Source of the DNA: Pseudomonadota bacterium | GTDB taxonomy: Bacteria; Tectomicrobia; Entotheonellia; Entotheonellales; Entotheonellaceae | NCBI GenBank assembly: GCA_005777235.1 | Contig: SXND01000249.1 | Location: forward strand, 37,722 to 101,721 | Length of the DNA: 64,000 bases | Reading direction: 5' to 3' | Part shown: in pieces, positions 1 through 8,594 of the stretch | Layout: every line of letters starts with the position of its first letter | Numbering within the stretch: the first letter of the stretch is position 1 | Made by a program: the position numbers and the translations under genes | The notes under the pieces: generated by a model | What the model saw: the letters and a program-made list of their open reading frames with translations, nothing else | Told to the model about the DNA's origin: nothing | Database searches by the model: none

Positions 1-159
1 ATGTTGTTGGCGCTCAACCCGGACCATTTTCGGCAGATTGTCTTGCAGGATCCAGCCATCTCCTTTGAAATTTTTCGCGCCTTGTCCGCCCGCATACGGC
101 GCTTTGATGAGGACACGCTGGAAGCCACTCGCCAGCGCCACAAGAGCACACCACGATGA
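1..159 (+). CDS. C-terminal fragment, probably cyclic-nucleotide-binding-domain protein
   Basis: The reading frame is open from the first base and ends in TGA at 157-159, leaving about 52 residues. The stretch with DHFRQIVLQDP and ALSARIRRF resembles the end of a CRP/cNMP-binding fold, where a helix after the beta-roll typically reads as a Phe/Leu-rich segment followed by L-x-x-R-I/L-R. No DNA-binding helix follows, so if the assignment is right this would be a stand-alone or C-terminal sensor domain. The stop overlaps the next gene's ATG (ATGA), so the two are probably translationally coupled. The assignment rests on a short tail only. Confidence 0.45.
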   Translation: MLLALNPDHFRQIVLQDPAISFEIFRALSARIRRFDEDTLEATRQRHKSTPR

Positions 160-1310
160 CGTATGACTTTGACCAGATTATTGACCGGCGTCAGTCTGAG
201 AGTGTCAAATGGCGGACCTATGGCTCGGATGTCCTGCCCCTGTGGATCGCGGACATGGACTTTCGCTCACCAGAGCCAGTGATCCAGGCACTGCAGGCAC
301 GCATAGCGCACGGGGTCTTTGGCTATGGGGTCGAGTCAGCCGAGTTGCACGCTACGCTGGTGGAGCGCCTCAGCCGCCGCTATGGCTGGCAGGTCGCACC
401 CGAGGCCTGCGTGAGTCTGCCAGGGGTGATTCCCGGCTTTAACCTGGCCGCGCGGGCGGTGGCCCAGCCTGGGGATGGTCTCTTGATGCAGACGCCAGTC
501 TATCCCCCCATTCTGCGCGCGCCCTCCAACATGGGGTTGACCCGTGACACGGCGCCCCTGACGCGCCAGGCGGACGGGCACTATGGCATCGACTTCGATG
601 CCTTTGAAGCGGCCATCACGGCACGCACGCGGATGTTTCTGTTGTGCAATCCGCACAACCCCGTTGGCCGGGTGTTTACGCGCCACGAGTTGACGCGGAT
701 GGCAGAGATCTGCCTGCGGCACGACTTAGTCATCTGCGCCGACGAAATCCATAGCGACCTGGTGTTCCCAGGGCATACCCATGTGCCCATCGCCGCGCTG
801 GACCCCGAGATCGCCGCACGCACCATCACGCTCATCGCGCCCAGCAAGACCTATAACCTGGCTGGCCTCAAGTGCGCCTTTGCGATCATTCCCAATCCAG
901 ATGTGCGGGCGCGCTTTCTGGCCGCCCGCGTGGATCTGGTGCAGAGTCCCGCCAATATCCTGGGCCAGACCGCAGCCCTAGCGGCCTATCGCCATGGTCA
1001 GCCCTGGTTGGAGCAGGTTCTGCGGTATCTGGAGGCCAACCGCGACTACGTGCGGCAGTATGTGGCGGCGCATCTCTCCACGCTCTCCATGGCGGCCCCA
1101 GAAGGTACCTATCTCGCCTGGCTGGACTGTCGTCAGGCGGGCCTGCCGCACAACGATCCGTCTACCTTCTTTCTCGAACGTGCCAAGGTCGCCCTGAACC
1201 ACGGGACGGATTTTGGCACGGAGGGCGAGGGCTTTGTGCGCCTGAACTTTGGCTGTCCGCGTGCGGTGCTGAGCCAGGCACTTGATCGTATGCGTCAGGC
1301 ATTATTGTAA
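156..1310 (+). CDS. patB: PatB/MalY-type PLP-dependent C-S lyase (cystathionine beta-lyase-like)
   Basis: This is a 384-residue fold-type I PLP enzyme of the MalY/PatB branch, whose members cleave cystathionine or related thioethers to pyruvate, ammonia and a thiol. Visible marks are the opening DFDQIIDRR, the family signature LPLWIADMDF (residues 28-37), the cofactor region CNPHNPVGRVF (N165), CADEIHSDL (D196, which contacts the PLP pyridine nitrogen), the Schiff-base lysine K231 in SKTYNLAGLK, and a C-terminal substrate-carboxylate arginine in VRLNFGCPR. Length matches the family. The ATG overlaps the stop of the upstream fragment by 4 nt. Substrate preference (cystathionine or another cysteine conjugate) cannot be told from sequence. 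Confidence 0.9.
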   Translation: MTYDFDQIIDRRQSESVKWRTYGSDVLPLWIADMDFRSPEPVIQALQARIAHGVFGYGVESAELHATLVERLSRRYGWQVAPEACVSLPGVIPGFNLAARAVAQPGDGLLMQTPVYPPILRAPSNMGLTRDTAPLTRQADGHYGIDFDAFEAAITARTRMFLLCNPHNPVGRVFTRHELTRMAEICLRHDLVICADEIHSDLVFPGHTHVPIAALDPEIAARTITLIAPSKTYNLAGLKCAFAIIPNPDVRARFLAARVDLVQSPANILGQTAALAAYRHGQPWLEQVLRYLEANRDYVRQYVAAHLSTLSMAAPEGTYLAWLDCRQAGLPHNDPSTFFLERAKVALNHGTDFGTEGEGFVRLNFGCPRAVLSQALDRMRQALL

Positions 1311-1334
1311 CCGTGATGCTCAGAGGAGTTCGCT

Positions 1335-1712
1335 ATGGCCGGCACGCGCTTCACGCTCTGCACGCTGCTCGTATGGTGTGCGCTCGGTCTCTCCCTGCTC
1401 TACCCTGCCGCAGGAGAGGCCAATCCACCCCAGCGTCATCTGCAGAATCGCTGCCGTAACTGCGCCAACCCCCAGGAGGCGCAACAGGCGGGGAAGTCCG
1501 CCTTACTGCGGCAGGCTGAAGAGCTGGCGACACCTTCTTCATCGGTTCTGACTGACCCTCCTGCGCCTGCTGGTGCTGCCGCCGAAATGCCTGAAGAGGA
1601 GAGCACGCCAGCAGACGAGGAGATCCCGCGGAACATCAGCCCACTCGAAATCTGCGTGGTGCTGGCGGTCTTTCTCGCCCTTGTGGCCACGACTCTCCTG
1701 CGGCGTACGTAA
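1335..1712 (+). CDS. Small exported protein with C-terminal membrane anchor, unknown function
   Basis: This is a 125-residue protein that I do not recognise. An N-terminal hydrophobic segment (about residues 6-26) ending near AAGEA looks like a signal peptide. A short motif RCRNCAN (C-x-x-C) follows. A Pro/Ala/Glu-rich linker leads to a C-terminal hydrophobic helix (about residues 104-121) ending in LLRRT, which would leave the extreme C-terminus in the cytoplasm. A good ribosome site (AGAGGAG) precedes the ATG at 1335. It lies 24 nt after the lyase and 30 nt before thyA on the same strand, so it is probably cotranscribed. The C-x-x-C pair could bind a metal or be redox active, but nothing else supports a role. 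Confidence 0.7.
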   Translation: MAGTRFTLCTLLVWCALGLSLLYPAAGEANPPQRHLQNRCRNCANPQEAQQAGKSALLRQAEELATPSSSVLTDPPAPAGAAAEMPEEESTPADEEIPRNISPLEICVVLAVFLALVATTLLRRT

Positions 1713-1742
1713 GGCGCCCTGCGTCACACAAAGGAAACACGC

Positions 1743-2558
1743 ATGGACGCTTACCTCGATCTGGTGCGCCAAGTGCTCACACATGGCGCGAAGAAGATGG
1801 ACCGGACCGGCACCGGTACGCTGTCGCTGTTTGGCGTGCAAACCCGGTATGACCTCCGCCAGGGTTTTCCGCTGCTGACCACCAAAAAGGTACTCTTTGA
1901 TGCGGTGGTGCGGGAACTCTTGTGGTTTCTCCGTGGCTCAACGAACATTCATGATGACCTCGCCCAGCACACGCCGATCTGGAACCCTTGGGCCAATGCT
2001 GACGGCGACCTGGGGCCCATCTATGGGTATCAATGGCGCCGCTGGCCGCAGTATACGCTGGATGCGCGCACCGGGCAGTATACCCAGGGGCATATCGACC
2101 AAGTGCAGCAAGTGATCGACATGATCAAGCGCGACCCGCATTCACGCCGTCTCATCATCAGCGCCTGGAATGTGGCAGACCTGGACCAGATGGCCTTGCC
2201 ACCCTGCCACCTATTATGCCAGTTCTCTGTCGTGGATCAGCGCCTGGATCTGCAGGTCTATCAACGCTCTGCCGACCTCGCCCTTGGTGTGCCATTTAAC
2301 CTGGCGAGCTACGCGCTGCTGCTCATGATGATGGCGCAAGAGTGTGCCTTACAGCCCGGTTACTTCATTCACACCCTTGGCGATGCCCATATCTACCTCA
2401 ATCACATCGAGGGGCTCACCCGGCAGCTGCAGCGCACCCCGTATCCGCTGCCTCACGTGTCCCTGGCCCCAAAACCGTTTTTTGAGCTGACCTTTGACGA
2501 CATTACCTTACACGACTACCTACATCATCCCTTTATCAAATTTCCGATCGCCGTGTAA
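1743..2558 (+). CDS. thyA: Thymidylate synthase
   Basis: ThyA converts dUMP to dTMP using 5,10-methylenetetrahydrofolate, the only de novo route to thymidylate in organisms without ThyX. The protein is 271 residues, close to E. coli ThyA (264). Signatures are [12 protein letters not shown] near residues 20-31 (phosphate-binding Arg), the FPLLTTKKV block, [11 protein letters not shown], the catalytic cysteine C155 in [10 protein letters not shown], and [14 protein letters not shown] for nucleotide contacts. AAAGGAAA precedes the ATG at 1743. No dihydrofolate reductase gene follows, unlike the common thyA-folA pairing. A LOG-family protein comes next, 22 nt downstream. Confidence 0.97.
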   Translation: MDAYLDLVRQVLTHGAKKMDRTGTGTLSLFGVQTRYDLRQGFPLLTTKKVLFDAVVRELLWFLRGSTNIHDDLAQHTPIWNPWANADGDLGPIYGYQWRRWPQYTLDARTGQYTQGHIDQVQQVIDMIKRDPHSRRLIISAWNVADLDQMALPPCHLLCQFSVVDQRLDLQVYQRSADLALGVPFNLASYALLLMMMAQECALQPGYFIHTLGDAHIYLNHIEGLTRQLQRTPYPLPHVSLAPKPFFELTFDDITLHDYLHHPFIKFPIAV

Positions 2559-2580
2559 TCCTGGCGAGAGAGCACATCCT

Positions 2581-3117
2581 ATGGCACGTATCTGCGTTTT
2601 CTGCGGCTCCCAGGCTGGGACCAACGTCCTCTATCGCCAGGCAGCCACGGACCTGGGACAGTTCCTGGTGCGTCAGGGGTATGGCCTGGTGTATGGCGGG
2701 GGCCATGTGGGACTCATGGGCACTATTGCGGATGCGGTCCTCGCCAGTGGTGGGGAGGTGGTTGGCGTGATTCCCGCCTCGATGGTGGAGCGGGAACTGG
2801 CGCACACTGGCGTGACGACGTTGGAGGTGGTAGAGGGCATGCATGAGCGTAAAGCGCGCATGGCCGCACTCGCCGACGCCTTTATCGCCCTTCCTGGGGG
2901 CTATGGCACCTATGAAGAACTGTTCGAGGTCATCACCTGGGCGCAGCTCAAGATGCATTGTAAACCTATTGGCGTACTCAATGTGGGGGGCTATTTTCAG
3001 GCGCTCAACGCGTTGGTGGCACAGGCGATTCGCGAGGGCTTTATTCGGACGGAACATCAACGACTGTTTACGATGGCGGAGGAGCCCAGGACGTTGTTTG
3101 AGGCGATGGGGCTGTAG
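2581..3117 (+). CDS. LOG-family (TIGR00730) nucleotide 5'-monophosphate phosphoribohydrolase
   Basis: The 178-residue protein has the two hallmark motifs of LOG/lysine-decarboxylase-like proteins: GGGHVGLMG (about residues 38-46) and PGGYGTYEE (about 104-112). Enzymes of this family release a free base and ribose 5-phosphate from nucleoside monophosphates, including cytokinin ribotides in plants and their associates. Bacterial members outside plant settings probably act in nucleotide housekeeping. I chose ATG 2581 because GGCGAGAG lies just upstream and the protein then opens as MARICVFCGS, as in relatives; an in-frame start further up would overlap thyA. Whether it acts on cytokinins here is unknown. 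Confidence 0.88.
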   Translation: MARICVFCGSQAGTNVLYRQAATDLGQFLVRQGYGLVYGGGHVGLMGTIADAVLASGGEVVGVIPASMVERELAHTGVTTLEVVEGMHERKARMAALADAFIALPGGYGTYEELFEVITWAQLKMHCKPIGVLNVGGYFQALNALVAQAIREGFIRTEHQRLFTMAEEPRTLFEAMGL

Positions 3118-3133
3118 GAGAGAGCTACCCAGC

Positions 3134-3166
3134 GCACGGGGATACATCAGTGATGTACCCCCGTGC
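3134..3166. terminator. Hairpin between convergent genes
   Basis: The arms GCACGGGG (3134-3141) and CCCCGTGC (3159-3166) are perfect, and the stem extends inward through TACATCA/TGATGTA with one mismatch. It lies between the convergent LOG-family gene and the Fe-S reductase gene, where a bidirectional terminator would be expected. Neither strand shows a long T-tract, so termination is inferred from position and stem strength. Confidence 0.45.
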
Positions 3167-3211
3167 ATGAGTACCGTGCGACGGACGTACGGTCAGCGGC
3201 GTGCCGCTATC

Positions 3212-4504
3212 CTACAGACCGCGGTCCATCCCCATATCGACTACGACAGTCTGCTTGTCGAGCGAGGTTTCCACCCGTTGGCGGAATTCCGACCACATTT
3301 GATCGGAATCCACACTCGCATCGCCAGCAGTTTCCTGCAATTTGTCACGGAATTCCAAGAGCAGCCAGTCTTCGGAACGCCCGTGGGGCATATCGAAGAA
3401 TTGACGGCCTAAGATGGGCAGCTGACCTGTGCCGAAATATCCCTTATCGGCCAGCGTGTAGCCTTCGAGGTTATCCGTGCCTTTGCCCAGAATCTGGCCA
3501 CCCGTTGCCACGTAATGCTCCATGACCGGTTGCATGCCATACTTCTGGATGGGGCACACCTTCATGCAGATACCACAGCCGATATAGCGTGCCATGACGG
3601 GACGGCAGCGCTTGAAGATCAGCTTGTTCTTCTCGACGCCACGGTACCAGACTTTTTCTGGCATCAGGGCCCGACCGGGGCAACGATTCACACACACCTG
3701 GCATTCTTGGCAGAACTGATGAATGCCGTAATCAATGGGTTTATCGTGGGTGACATTCGCGTCAGTAAAAATGATCTGCAACCGCGCCCGCGAGCCGAAA
3801 TGGGGGGAAAGCAGCTGGCCATTGGCACCGAGCTGGCCCAGACCCGCCTCAACAAACATCGGGATCATCGGACCATAGTGCCAGGTGGGCCCTGACACCT
3901 GCACGCTGTACCCGAGGGAGCGGATGAAGTCGGTCAATTCTACCGACAAGCCACCTTGATTGAAATACGTGCCAAAATGGGTTTCTTCGGCGGCCATGCT
4001 GGGAATCGACTGCGTCTTGACGTAATCCTGCTCCAGCGCCAAGCAAATGGCGTTGGGCAAGCCACCCTTCAGCACCGGCTTGCGGCTCTGATACACATAA
4101 TGGCGATCATTGGTGGTAAACCCTACCTCACCGTAGCCCAGTTCACGCGCCTTCTGGCGAATAGCTGCGGTGACATCTGCACCCGTGGGGACGCCCGTGG
4201 GCTCCAGATTGCCACTATTTTTCACCCATTCGACAATGGGTTCCATATGATGCTGATGCTCTTCCGCAAAGGCACGCGCTTCCGGCGAGTGATTATTGCG
4301 CTGATCCCGCGCCCAGGCGGCGGAGGCACTTTCTTCCAGGGCCATATTCTCTAAGGGATATTCTCTGCTAAAAAAGGAGACATCGTTGGGGCGTGTGGGA
4401 ATGCCTGGCACTGTCAGCAGATCTTCCGGCACCGGGATGGTGACCGAGGGATCGCCGTGTTTGTTGCCGGGGCGGGTCACGTGATAGGCAATGTTCTTCG
4501 CCAT
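3212..4504 (-). CDS. Reductive-dehalogenase/QueG-like double [4Fe-4S] cluster protein
   Basis: The 430-residue protein carries two cysteine sets typical of two [4Fe-4S] clusters: C265-x2-C268-x2-C271-x3-C275-P and C300, C310-x2-C313-x3-C317-P. This is the arrangement at the C-terminus of reductive dehalogenases and epoxyqueuosine reductases. The preceding 200 residues include GLGQLGANGQLLSPHFG, resembling the corrinoid-domain-to-cluster region of those proteins. There is no Tat signal or membrane anchor partner, so it is probably cytoplasmic and not a classical respiratory dehalogenase. Start ATG 4504 is chosen for the AAGGGGA seven bases upstream; a longer frame to 4570 lacks a site. The substrate is unknown. 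Epoxyqueuosine reductase activity is possible, but the N-terminal 100 residues do not look like QueG. Confidence 0.7.
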   Translation of the reverse strand: MAKNIAYHVTRPGNKHGDPSVTIPVPEDLLTVPGIPTRPNDVSFFSREYPLENMALEESASAAWARDQRNNHSPEARAFAEEHQHHMEPIVEWVKNSGNLEPTGVPTGADVTAAIRQKARELGYGEVGFTTNDRHYVYQSRKPVLKGGLPNAICLALEQDYVKTQSIPSMAAEETHFGTYFNQGGLSVELTDFIRSLGYSVQVSGPTWHYGPMIPMFVEAGLGQLGANGQLLSPHFGSRARLQIIFTDANVTHDKPIDYGIHQFCQECQVCVNRCPGRALMPEKVWYRGVEKNKLIFKRCRPVMARYIGCGICMKVCPIQKYGMQPVMEHYVATGGQILGKGTDNLEGYTLADKGYFGTGQLPILGRQFFDMPHGRSEDWLLLEFRDKLQETAGDASVDSDQMWSEFRQRVETSLDKQTVVVDMGMDRGL

Positions 4505-4652
4505 AGTCTTCCCCTTGTATGGCATAAGTTCCTCGACAGCTGCTCTGTGCTGCTTATCACTATCATACATCAGTAGCCTGGTAGATACAACGCACGATCT
4601 CCATACCGTAGGCGCAGCCTCTCTGCCATGCCGTTCCCCTCGCGCTGGAATG

Positions 4653-5837
4653 TCAGTACGGCTCTTTCACGAAGAGAAACGTCGTGCCCTGGACAATCGG
4701 CGCACTCGCCCCCACGAACGAGACCTGCACATCTTTCACCTGGCATGCCCCTGCCCGCTCCGACGCTTGTAGCGCTCCTTCGATGATATGCCACAGCCCA
4801 TGGATGCGCCCCGTGCTCAGGCTGCCGCCAAACGTATTGAGTGGCAGCGCCCCGTCCAGCTCAATCCGTCCGTCCTGGATGAAATCGAGGGCCTCGCCCT
4901 CCTTGCAAAAACCGTAGGACTCGAGGCCGTAGATCACTGAGGCGGAGAAGCCGTCGTAGATCTGCGCCACATCGACGTCCTCGGGACGAAACCCCGAGCG
5001 CTCCCAGGTGAGGCGCGCCGAACTGCTGCCGCCTTCCATGTAGCTACTCAGGCTGCCAATCCGTCCAGCCACCTCAAATGCCAGACGCTGACCGTAGCCG
5101 GCAATGTAAGCCGGGCGTGGGCGCAGATCGCGCGCCCGCTCGGCGGTGGTCAAGACGAGCGCCACCGCACCCTGCACGGGAATATCGCAGTCGTAGAGAC
5201 AAAAGGGATAGGCCACCATGCGGGAATTGAGGTAATCGTCGCGCGTCAGCGGGGTCTTATAAAAATAGGCGTGGGGGTTTTGGTTGGCGTAGCGGCGCTG
5301 CGTCACCGCCAGGGTGGCCATCTTTTCCCGCGGCTGGTTGTGCCGTTCCAGCCAGCGCGTGTACGCCACGGCCATGCCCTGGCCCGGACCGCCGAAGCCG
5401 TACGGGGCAGTGAACTGTGTGGCGCCCTGGGCATAGGTGCCCGGTAAGTTTTGATAGGTGCCGCGCGGGTTATGCATGGCCCGCCAGACCACCGCGTACG
5501 TGCAGACCCCGGCGAGCAATGCATTGACGGCTTGTTGCACCGCGCCACCGATGTTGACCGTCTCGACCTGCACATGCCAGCTCAGGTTGGGCAGTTTGAG
5601 CATGGCCATCATGCAGTTCACCGACACGATGGTGATGCCATCCACGCTGGCGTGCCCGGTGGCCGGTAACTCGGCGTAGGTGGCCAGGCCATCAATATCC
5701 GTCATCGTCAACCCAGAGTCTGCCACCGCGGCGTTCACCGCCTGCAGCGCATGCGCCGCCAGCGGCACCTCCGCTGAGCGCGTGATATGAGAAAAACCCA
5801 CGCCACTGACGGCGACCTTACAGCGATTGTCCCACAT
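4653..5837 (-). CDS. Thiolase-like (SCP2/Ltp2-type) protein lacking the nucleophilic cysteine
   Basis: The 394-residue protein has thiolase-superfamily architecture: VAVSGVGFSHITR at the start, AQIYDGFSASVIYGLE, and a C-terminal NTFGGSLSTGRIHG block where thiolases have a Gly-rich N-x-x-G-G loop and GH. Where a thiolase has its acylated cysteine, this protein reads VNIGGAVQQAV, so claisen chemistry is doubtful. The next gene upstream in the operon is a DUF35 protein. Cys-less thiolase/DUF35 pairs such as Ltp2-ChsH2 act as retro-aldolases in steroid side-chain breakdown, and a similar C-C lyase role is plausible. ATG 5837 is preferred over the GTG at 5843 because AGGAGGG lies eight bases before the ATG but only two before the GTG. 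Confidence 0.82.
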   Translation of the reverse strand: MWDNRCKVAVSGVGFSHITRSAEVPLAAHALQAVNAAVADSGLTMTDIDGLATYAELPATGHASVDGITIVSVNCMMAMLKLPNLSWHVQVETVNIGGAVQQAVNALLAGVCTYAVVWRAMHNPRGTYQNLPGTYAQGATQFTAPYGFGGPGQGMAVAYTRWLERHNQPREKMATLAVTQRRYANQNPHAYFYKTPLTRDDYLNSRMVAYPFCLYDCDIPVQGAVALVLTTAERARDLRPRPAYIAGYGQRLAFEVAGRIGSLSSYMEGGSSSARLTWERSGFRPEDVDVAQIYDGFSASVIYGLESYGFCKEGEALDFIQDGRIELDGALPLNTFGGSLSTGRIHGLWHIIEGALQASERAGACQVKDVQVSFVGASAPIVQGTTFLFVKEPY

Positions 5838-5858
5838 ATCCACATCCCTCCTGGGCGT

Positions 5859-6299
5859 CTAGGCCTGTGCGTGTAGCAGCCGGAATTGCGGCAGCGTGAT
5901 GTCATCGTTGAGCGGCTCAAACACCACCTCGACACGGCGCCCGACCTTCGCTTCCGTATAGGGCACCTCCAGCAGATTGCCAGCCAGCAGGGCACCTGGA
6001 GCGGCATCGAGTTCGACGATGATGCTGGCATAGGGCAGGGCCGCGGCAAAGCGCTTATCACCGGCGTGATACATGATACTGTAGGCATAGATGGTGCCGA
6101 GGCCAGCCACCGGTTCAAAGGTCAGGTCAATGGACATGCACTGCACACACGTGGCATAGGGGGGATGCTGGAAGTGCCCGCAGGCCTGGCAGTGCTGCAA
6201 CGCTAGCACACCCTGCTTGGCAGACTCCCAGAAGGGTTTGGTCCACTCATTGGGCACGGGAATGGGCCTCGTCACCTGGCTCCAGTCACTCAACGGCAT
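5859..6299 (-). CDS. DUF35 OB-fold zinc-ribbon protein, partner of the thiolase-like protein
   Basis: The protein is 146 residues. The rubredoxin-like zinc ribbon is C37-x2-C40 and C51-x2-C54, followed by an OB-fold with GLGTIYAYSIMYH and GRRVEVVFEP, as expected for acyl-CoA-associated DUF35 proteins. These bind the CoA or pantetheine moiety of the substrate and hand it to a thiolase, HMG-CoA synthase or aldolase partner. It is first in a two-gene minus-strand operon, 21 nt before the thiolase-like gene, which supports a heteromeric complex. AGAAGAAGG precedes the ATG at 6299. Confidence 0.88.
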   Translation of the reverse strand: MPLSDWSQVTRPIPVPNEWTKPFWESAKQGVLALQHCQACGHFQHPPYATCVQCMSIDLTFEPVAGLGTIYAYSIMYHAGDKRFAAALPYASIIVELDAAPGALLAGNLLEVPYTEAKVGRRVEVVFEPLNDDITLPQFRLLHAQA

Positions 6300-6502
6300 G
6301 ATCGTGTACCTTCTTCTGACGTAGGGGACGGTCTTGTCGGCTCACAGGCATTTCTAGCGTACTTTAGGCCGTTGGTCAATGAATGTTACACTACGCGCAC
6401 CACAACTGCCGCAGCGCTCATCCCGCGCTGCGGCAACGTGACAACACTCGTTGCTTCGCCCGACAATGGACGGCACGCTGTCCAAACTATAAAGGATAGG
6501 CT

Positions 6503-8257
6503 ATGGCCCATGGTGGCAATATCGCGGCGCTCCCCTGGCACTGGGAGAAGGGGCTCCAGGCCCTCGGGCTCCTGGCGCTCCCACTGGGTGTACTCGGATT
6601 TTGGCAATACGACCTCGGGCACGAGGGACATGGCACGCTCTTGGATTGGCTGTATTACACCTTGCAACTCTTTGTCTTGCACGGTGTGCACCTCGATCCC
6701 CCAGTCCCGTGGTGCCTGCACCTCGCGCGCTTTCTGGCCCCAGTGTTCACGCTCTATGGTCTCCTCTGGAGCGTGATGCAAGTCTTCCAGGAGCCGTTCC
6801 GGGCCCTGCACCTGTGGCGTATCCGCCAGCACGTGCTGCTCATCGGCGATGGGGCCCTGGCGCTGCGGCTCGCCACTGACCTCTGTGCCGACGGGCGGCG
6901 AGTAGTGACGGTCGGGTCGGCAGCACGGCAGGACGCTTTTCTGGCTCTCCCGCGCCAGTGTCTCTATCTGCCGTCCGATCTGGCGACGGCGCTGCCGTGG
7001 CACACCCTGCGGGTCCAGACCAGCCAACAGATTATTCTGGCGACTGAGGACGATCAGAGTAACATCGGCACCGCCGTGCAACTTGTCCAGTTTTACAAGG
7101 AGAACACACCGCAGGCCACGGTGCCGCCGTGCCACGTGCATCTGTTCGGCTTCTTCACCCGTGAGCTGTTCACACGCTACCGGCTCTCCGAGAGCCACCC
7201 AGAGGCCAAGGGCCTCACGACCTTTAATATCTACGATACCTGTGCCCGCGACGTGCTAGAGCGCTACCCGCTCGACCGCCAGACCATTGGGCCAGACTCT
7301 CCGCTCGTGGTCCGACTCGTGGTGCTGGGTTTTGGCAAGATGGGGGAGAGCCTGGTGCTGCAGGCCGCCAAGCTTGGGCACTTCGCCCATGGCCGACGCT
7401 TGGAAATCGTGGTCTTGGACCGCGAGGCGGAAGAGCGCGAGGCCTCCTTCCTGTCGCGCTATCCGCACTTCCGTGCCATCTGTGACATTGAGTTCCAGCG
7501 TCAGGATATATCCCGACCCCAGACGGTTCAAGCGCTGGCTCAGTTGCTGGAGGACCAGCAGCGTCTCCAGACCCTGGCGTTCTGCCTGAACGACGCCACG
7601 GTCAATATGCCGATACTGCTCGGCTTGTCCGCCGATCTGCACCGCCACAATGTCCCGGCCCTCGTGCGGACCACCGCTGCAGGTGGTCTCGAGCCGTTAC
7701 TGGACACGCTCTGGGATGGCGTACCGCTGAAACAGTTGCTGCACCCCTTCACCGTATTGGCGTCATCGGTCTCGCAGTCCTTCCTCGCGGGGGCCAGGCA
7801 AGACGCCTTAGCACGTGCCATCCACGCCGATTTCTTGGAGCGCCGCCGTCGAGAAGGCCGTCGGGCAGACGACCCCGCAATGCAGCTCTGGGAGGCTTTA
7901 GGGCCCGATTTAAAAGCGTCAAACCGCCGGCAAGCCGACCACATCACGGTCAAACTGCGCGCCGTGGGCTGTAGCACCAGCAGTATGCGCGATGGCCCGA
8001 GCCCAAGTTTGCAGCCGTTTCAGGGTTTTTCGCCCGAGGAGGTGGAGATCCTGACCCAGATGGAGCACGCCAGTTGGAACGCCGAGCGCTTCCTGGCCGG
8101 CTGGCAGTATGGCTGCACCAGGAACGAGCGCGACCGCCTCAGCCCCTATCTGGTGTCGTGGGAAGCACTGCCTGAAGAGGCGCGAGAACGGGATCGCGAA
8201 GCGGTGCGCAACATCCCGCCACTCCTGGGCCGCATTGGTGAGTCGATCAGCCGGTGA
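6503..8257 (+). CDS. Membrane protein with two TrkA-N (RCK-like) domains and a C-terminal RyR domain
   Basis: The 584-residue protein starts with two or three membrane helices (about residues 18-34, 46-61 and 74-96). The segment between them (LYYTLQLFVL) sits where a two-helix potassium channel has its pore loop, but no T-x-G-Y-G filter is visible. Two Rossmann nucleotide-binding units follow: HVLLIGDGALA (about 110-120) and VVLGFGKMGES (about 272-282). The last 70 residues (HASWNAERFLAGWQYG ... SPYLVSWEAL ... VRNIPPLL) match the RyR domain first named in ryanodine receptors, also found in phage and prokaryotic proteins. The architecture suggests a ligand-gated conductance or sensor. Start ATG 6503 follows AAAGGAT. 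The ion and ligand are unknown. Confidence 0.8.
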   Translation: MAHGGNIAALPWHWEKGLQALGLLALPLGVLGFWQYDLGHEGHGTLLDWLYYTLQLFVLHGVHLDPPVPWCLHLARFLAPVFTLYGLLWSVMQVFQEPFRALHLWRIRQHVLLIGDGALALRLATDLCADGRRVVTVGSAARQDAFLALPRQCLYLPSDLATALPWHTLRVQTSQQIILATEDDQSNIGTAVQLVQFYKENTPQATVPPCHVHLFGFFTRELFTRYRLSESHPEAKGLTTFNIYDTCARDVLERYPLDRQTIGPDSPLVVRLVVLGFGKMGESLVLQAAKLGHFAHGRRLEIVVLDREAEEREASFLSRYPHFRAICDIEFQRQDISRPQTVQALAQLLEDQQRLQTLAFCLNDATVNMPILLGLSADLHRHNVPALVRTTAAGGLEPLLDTLWDGVPLKQLLHPFTVLASSVSQSFLAGARQDALARAIHADFLERRRREGRRADDPAMQLWEALGPDLKASNRRQADHITVKLRAVGCSTSSMRDGPSPSLQPFQGFSPEEVEILTQMEHASWNAERFLAGWQYGCTRNERDRLSPYLVSWEALPEEARERDREAVRNIPPLLGRIGESISR

Positions 8258-8269
8258 GTCTGGGCCCTA

Positions 8270-8293
8270 GGGCTGGAGGGCCTCCAGCCCTTT
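8270..8293 (+). terminator. Rho-independent-like terminator after the RyR-domain gene
   Basis: A 10-bp perfect inverted repeat, GGGCTGGAGG (8270-8279) and CCTCCAGCCC (8281-8290), begins 13 bases after the stop codon and is followed by TTT. The T-run is short, so efficiency may be modest. Confidence 0.6.
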
Positions 8294-8332
8294 CAGGCTA
8301 GTACCTCAACCGAGCTATTGTGAGAGCCACCC

Positions 8333-8393
8333 CCTGGGAGCGCCACGCTCCAGCCCGGCTCCGGAAGCCACGCTGGAGCGTGGCGCTCCCAGG
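8333..8393. repeat. Dispersed palindromic repeat, copy 1
   Basis: The arms 8333-8354 and 8372-8393 are a perfect 22-bp inverted repeat (core GGAGCGCCACGCTCC). They surround a smaller inverted repeat GGCTCCGGAAGCC. Related sequences occur at 39030-39090 and 60441-60483, so this is a dispersed family, not a gene-specific terminator. It lies in the 8258-8594 intergenic region, in which I see no gene. Confidence 0.75.
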
Positions 8394-8594
8394 ATAACGA
8401 CGCAACGGAGGTCGGTTGAGACACTAGTAGGGGTCACAGTGCCCAGGGTTGAGGAGGTGCTGCTGAGTATGTATATCGCCCACCGGGGCCCGGCCCGCTT
8501 ACTGCAGCGTGCAGCGCGCTGGTCCTGTGTACAGGTGCCGGGAATGGAGGCGACCCATCATGCCGCACAGCGCGCCAGCCAACGGGCGTTGCCA

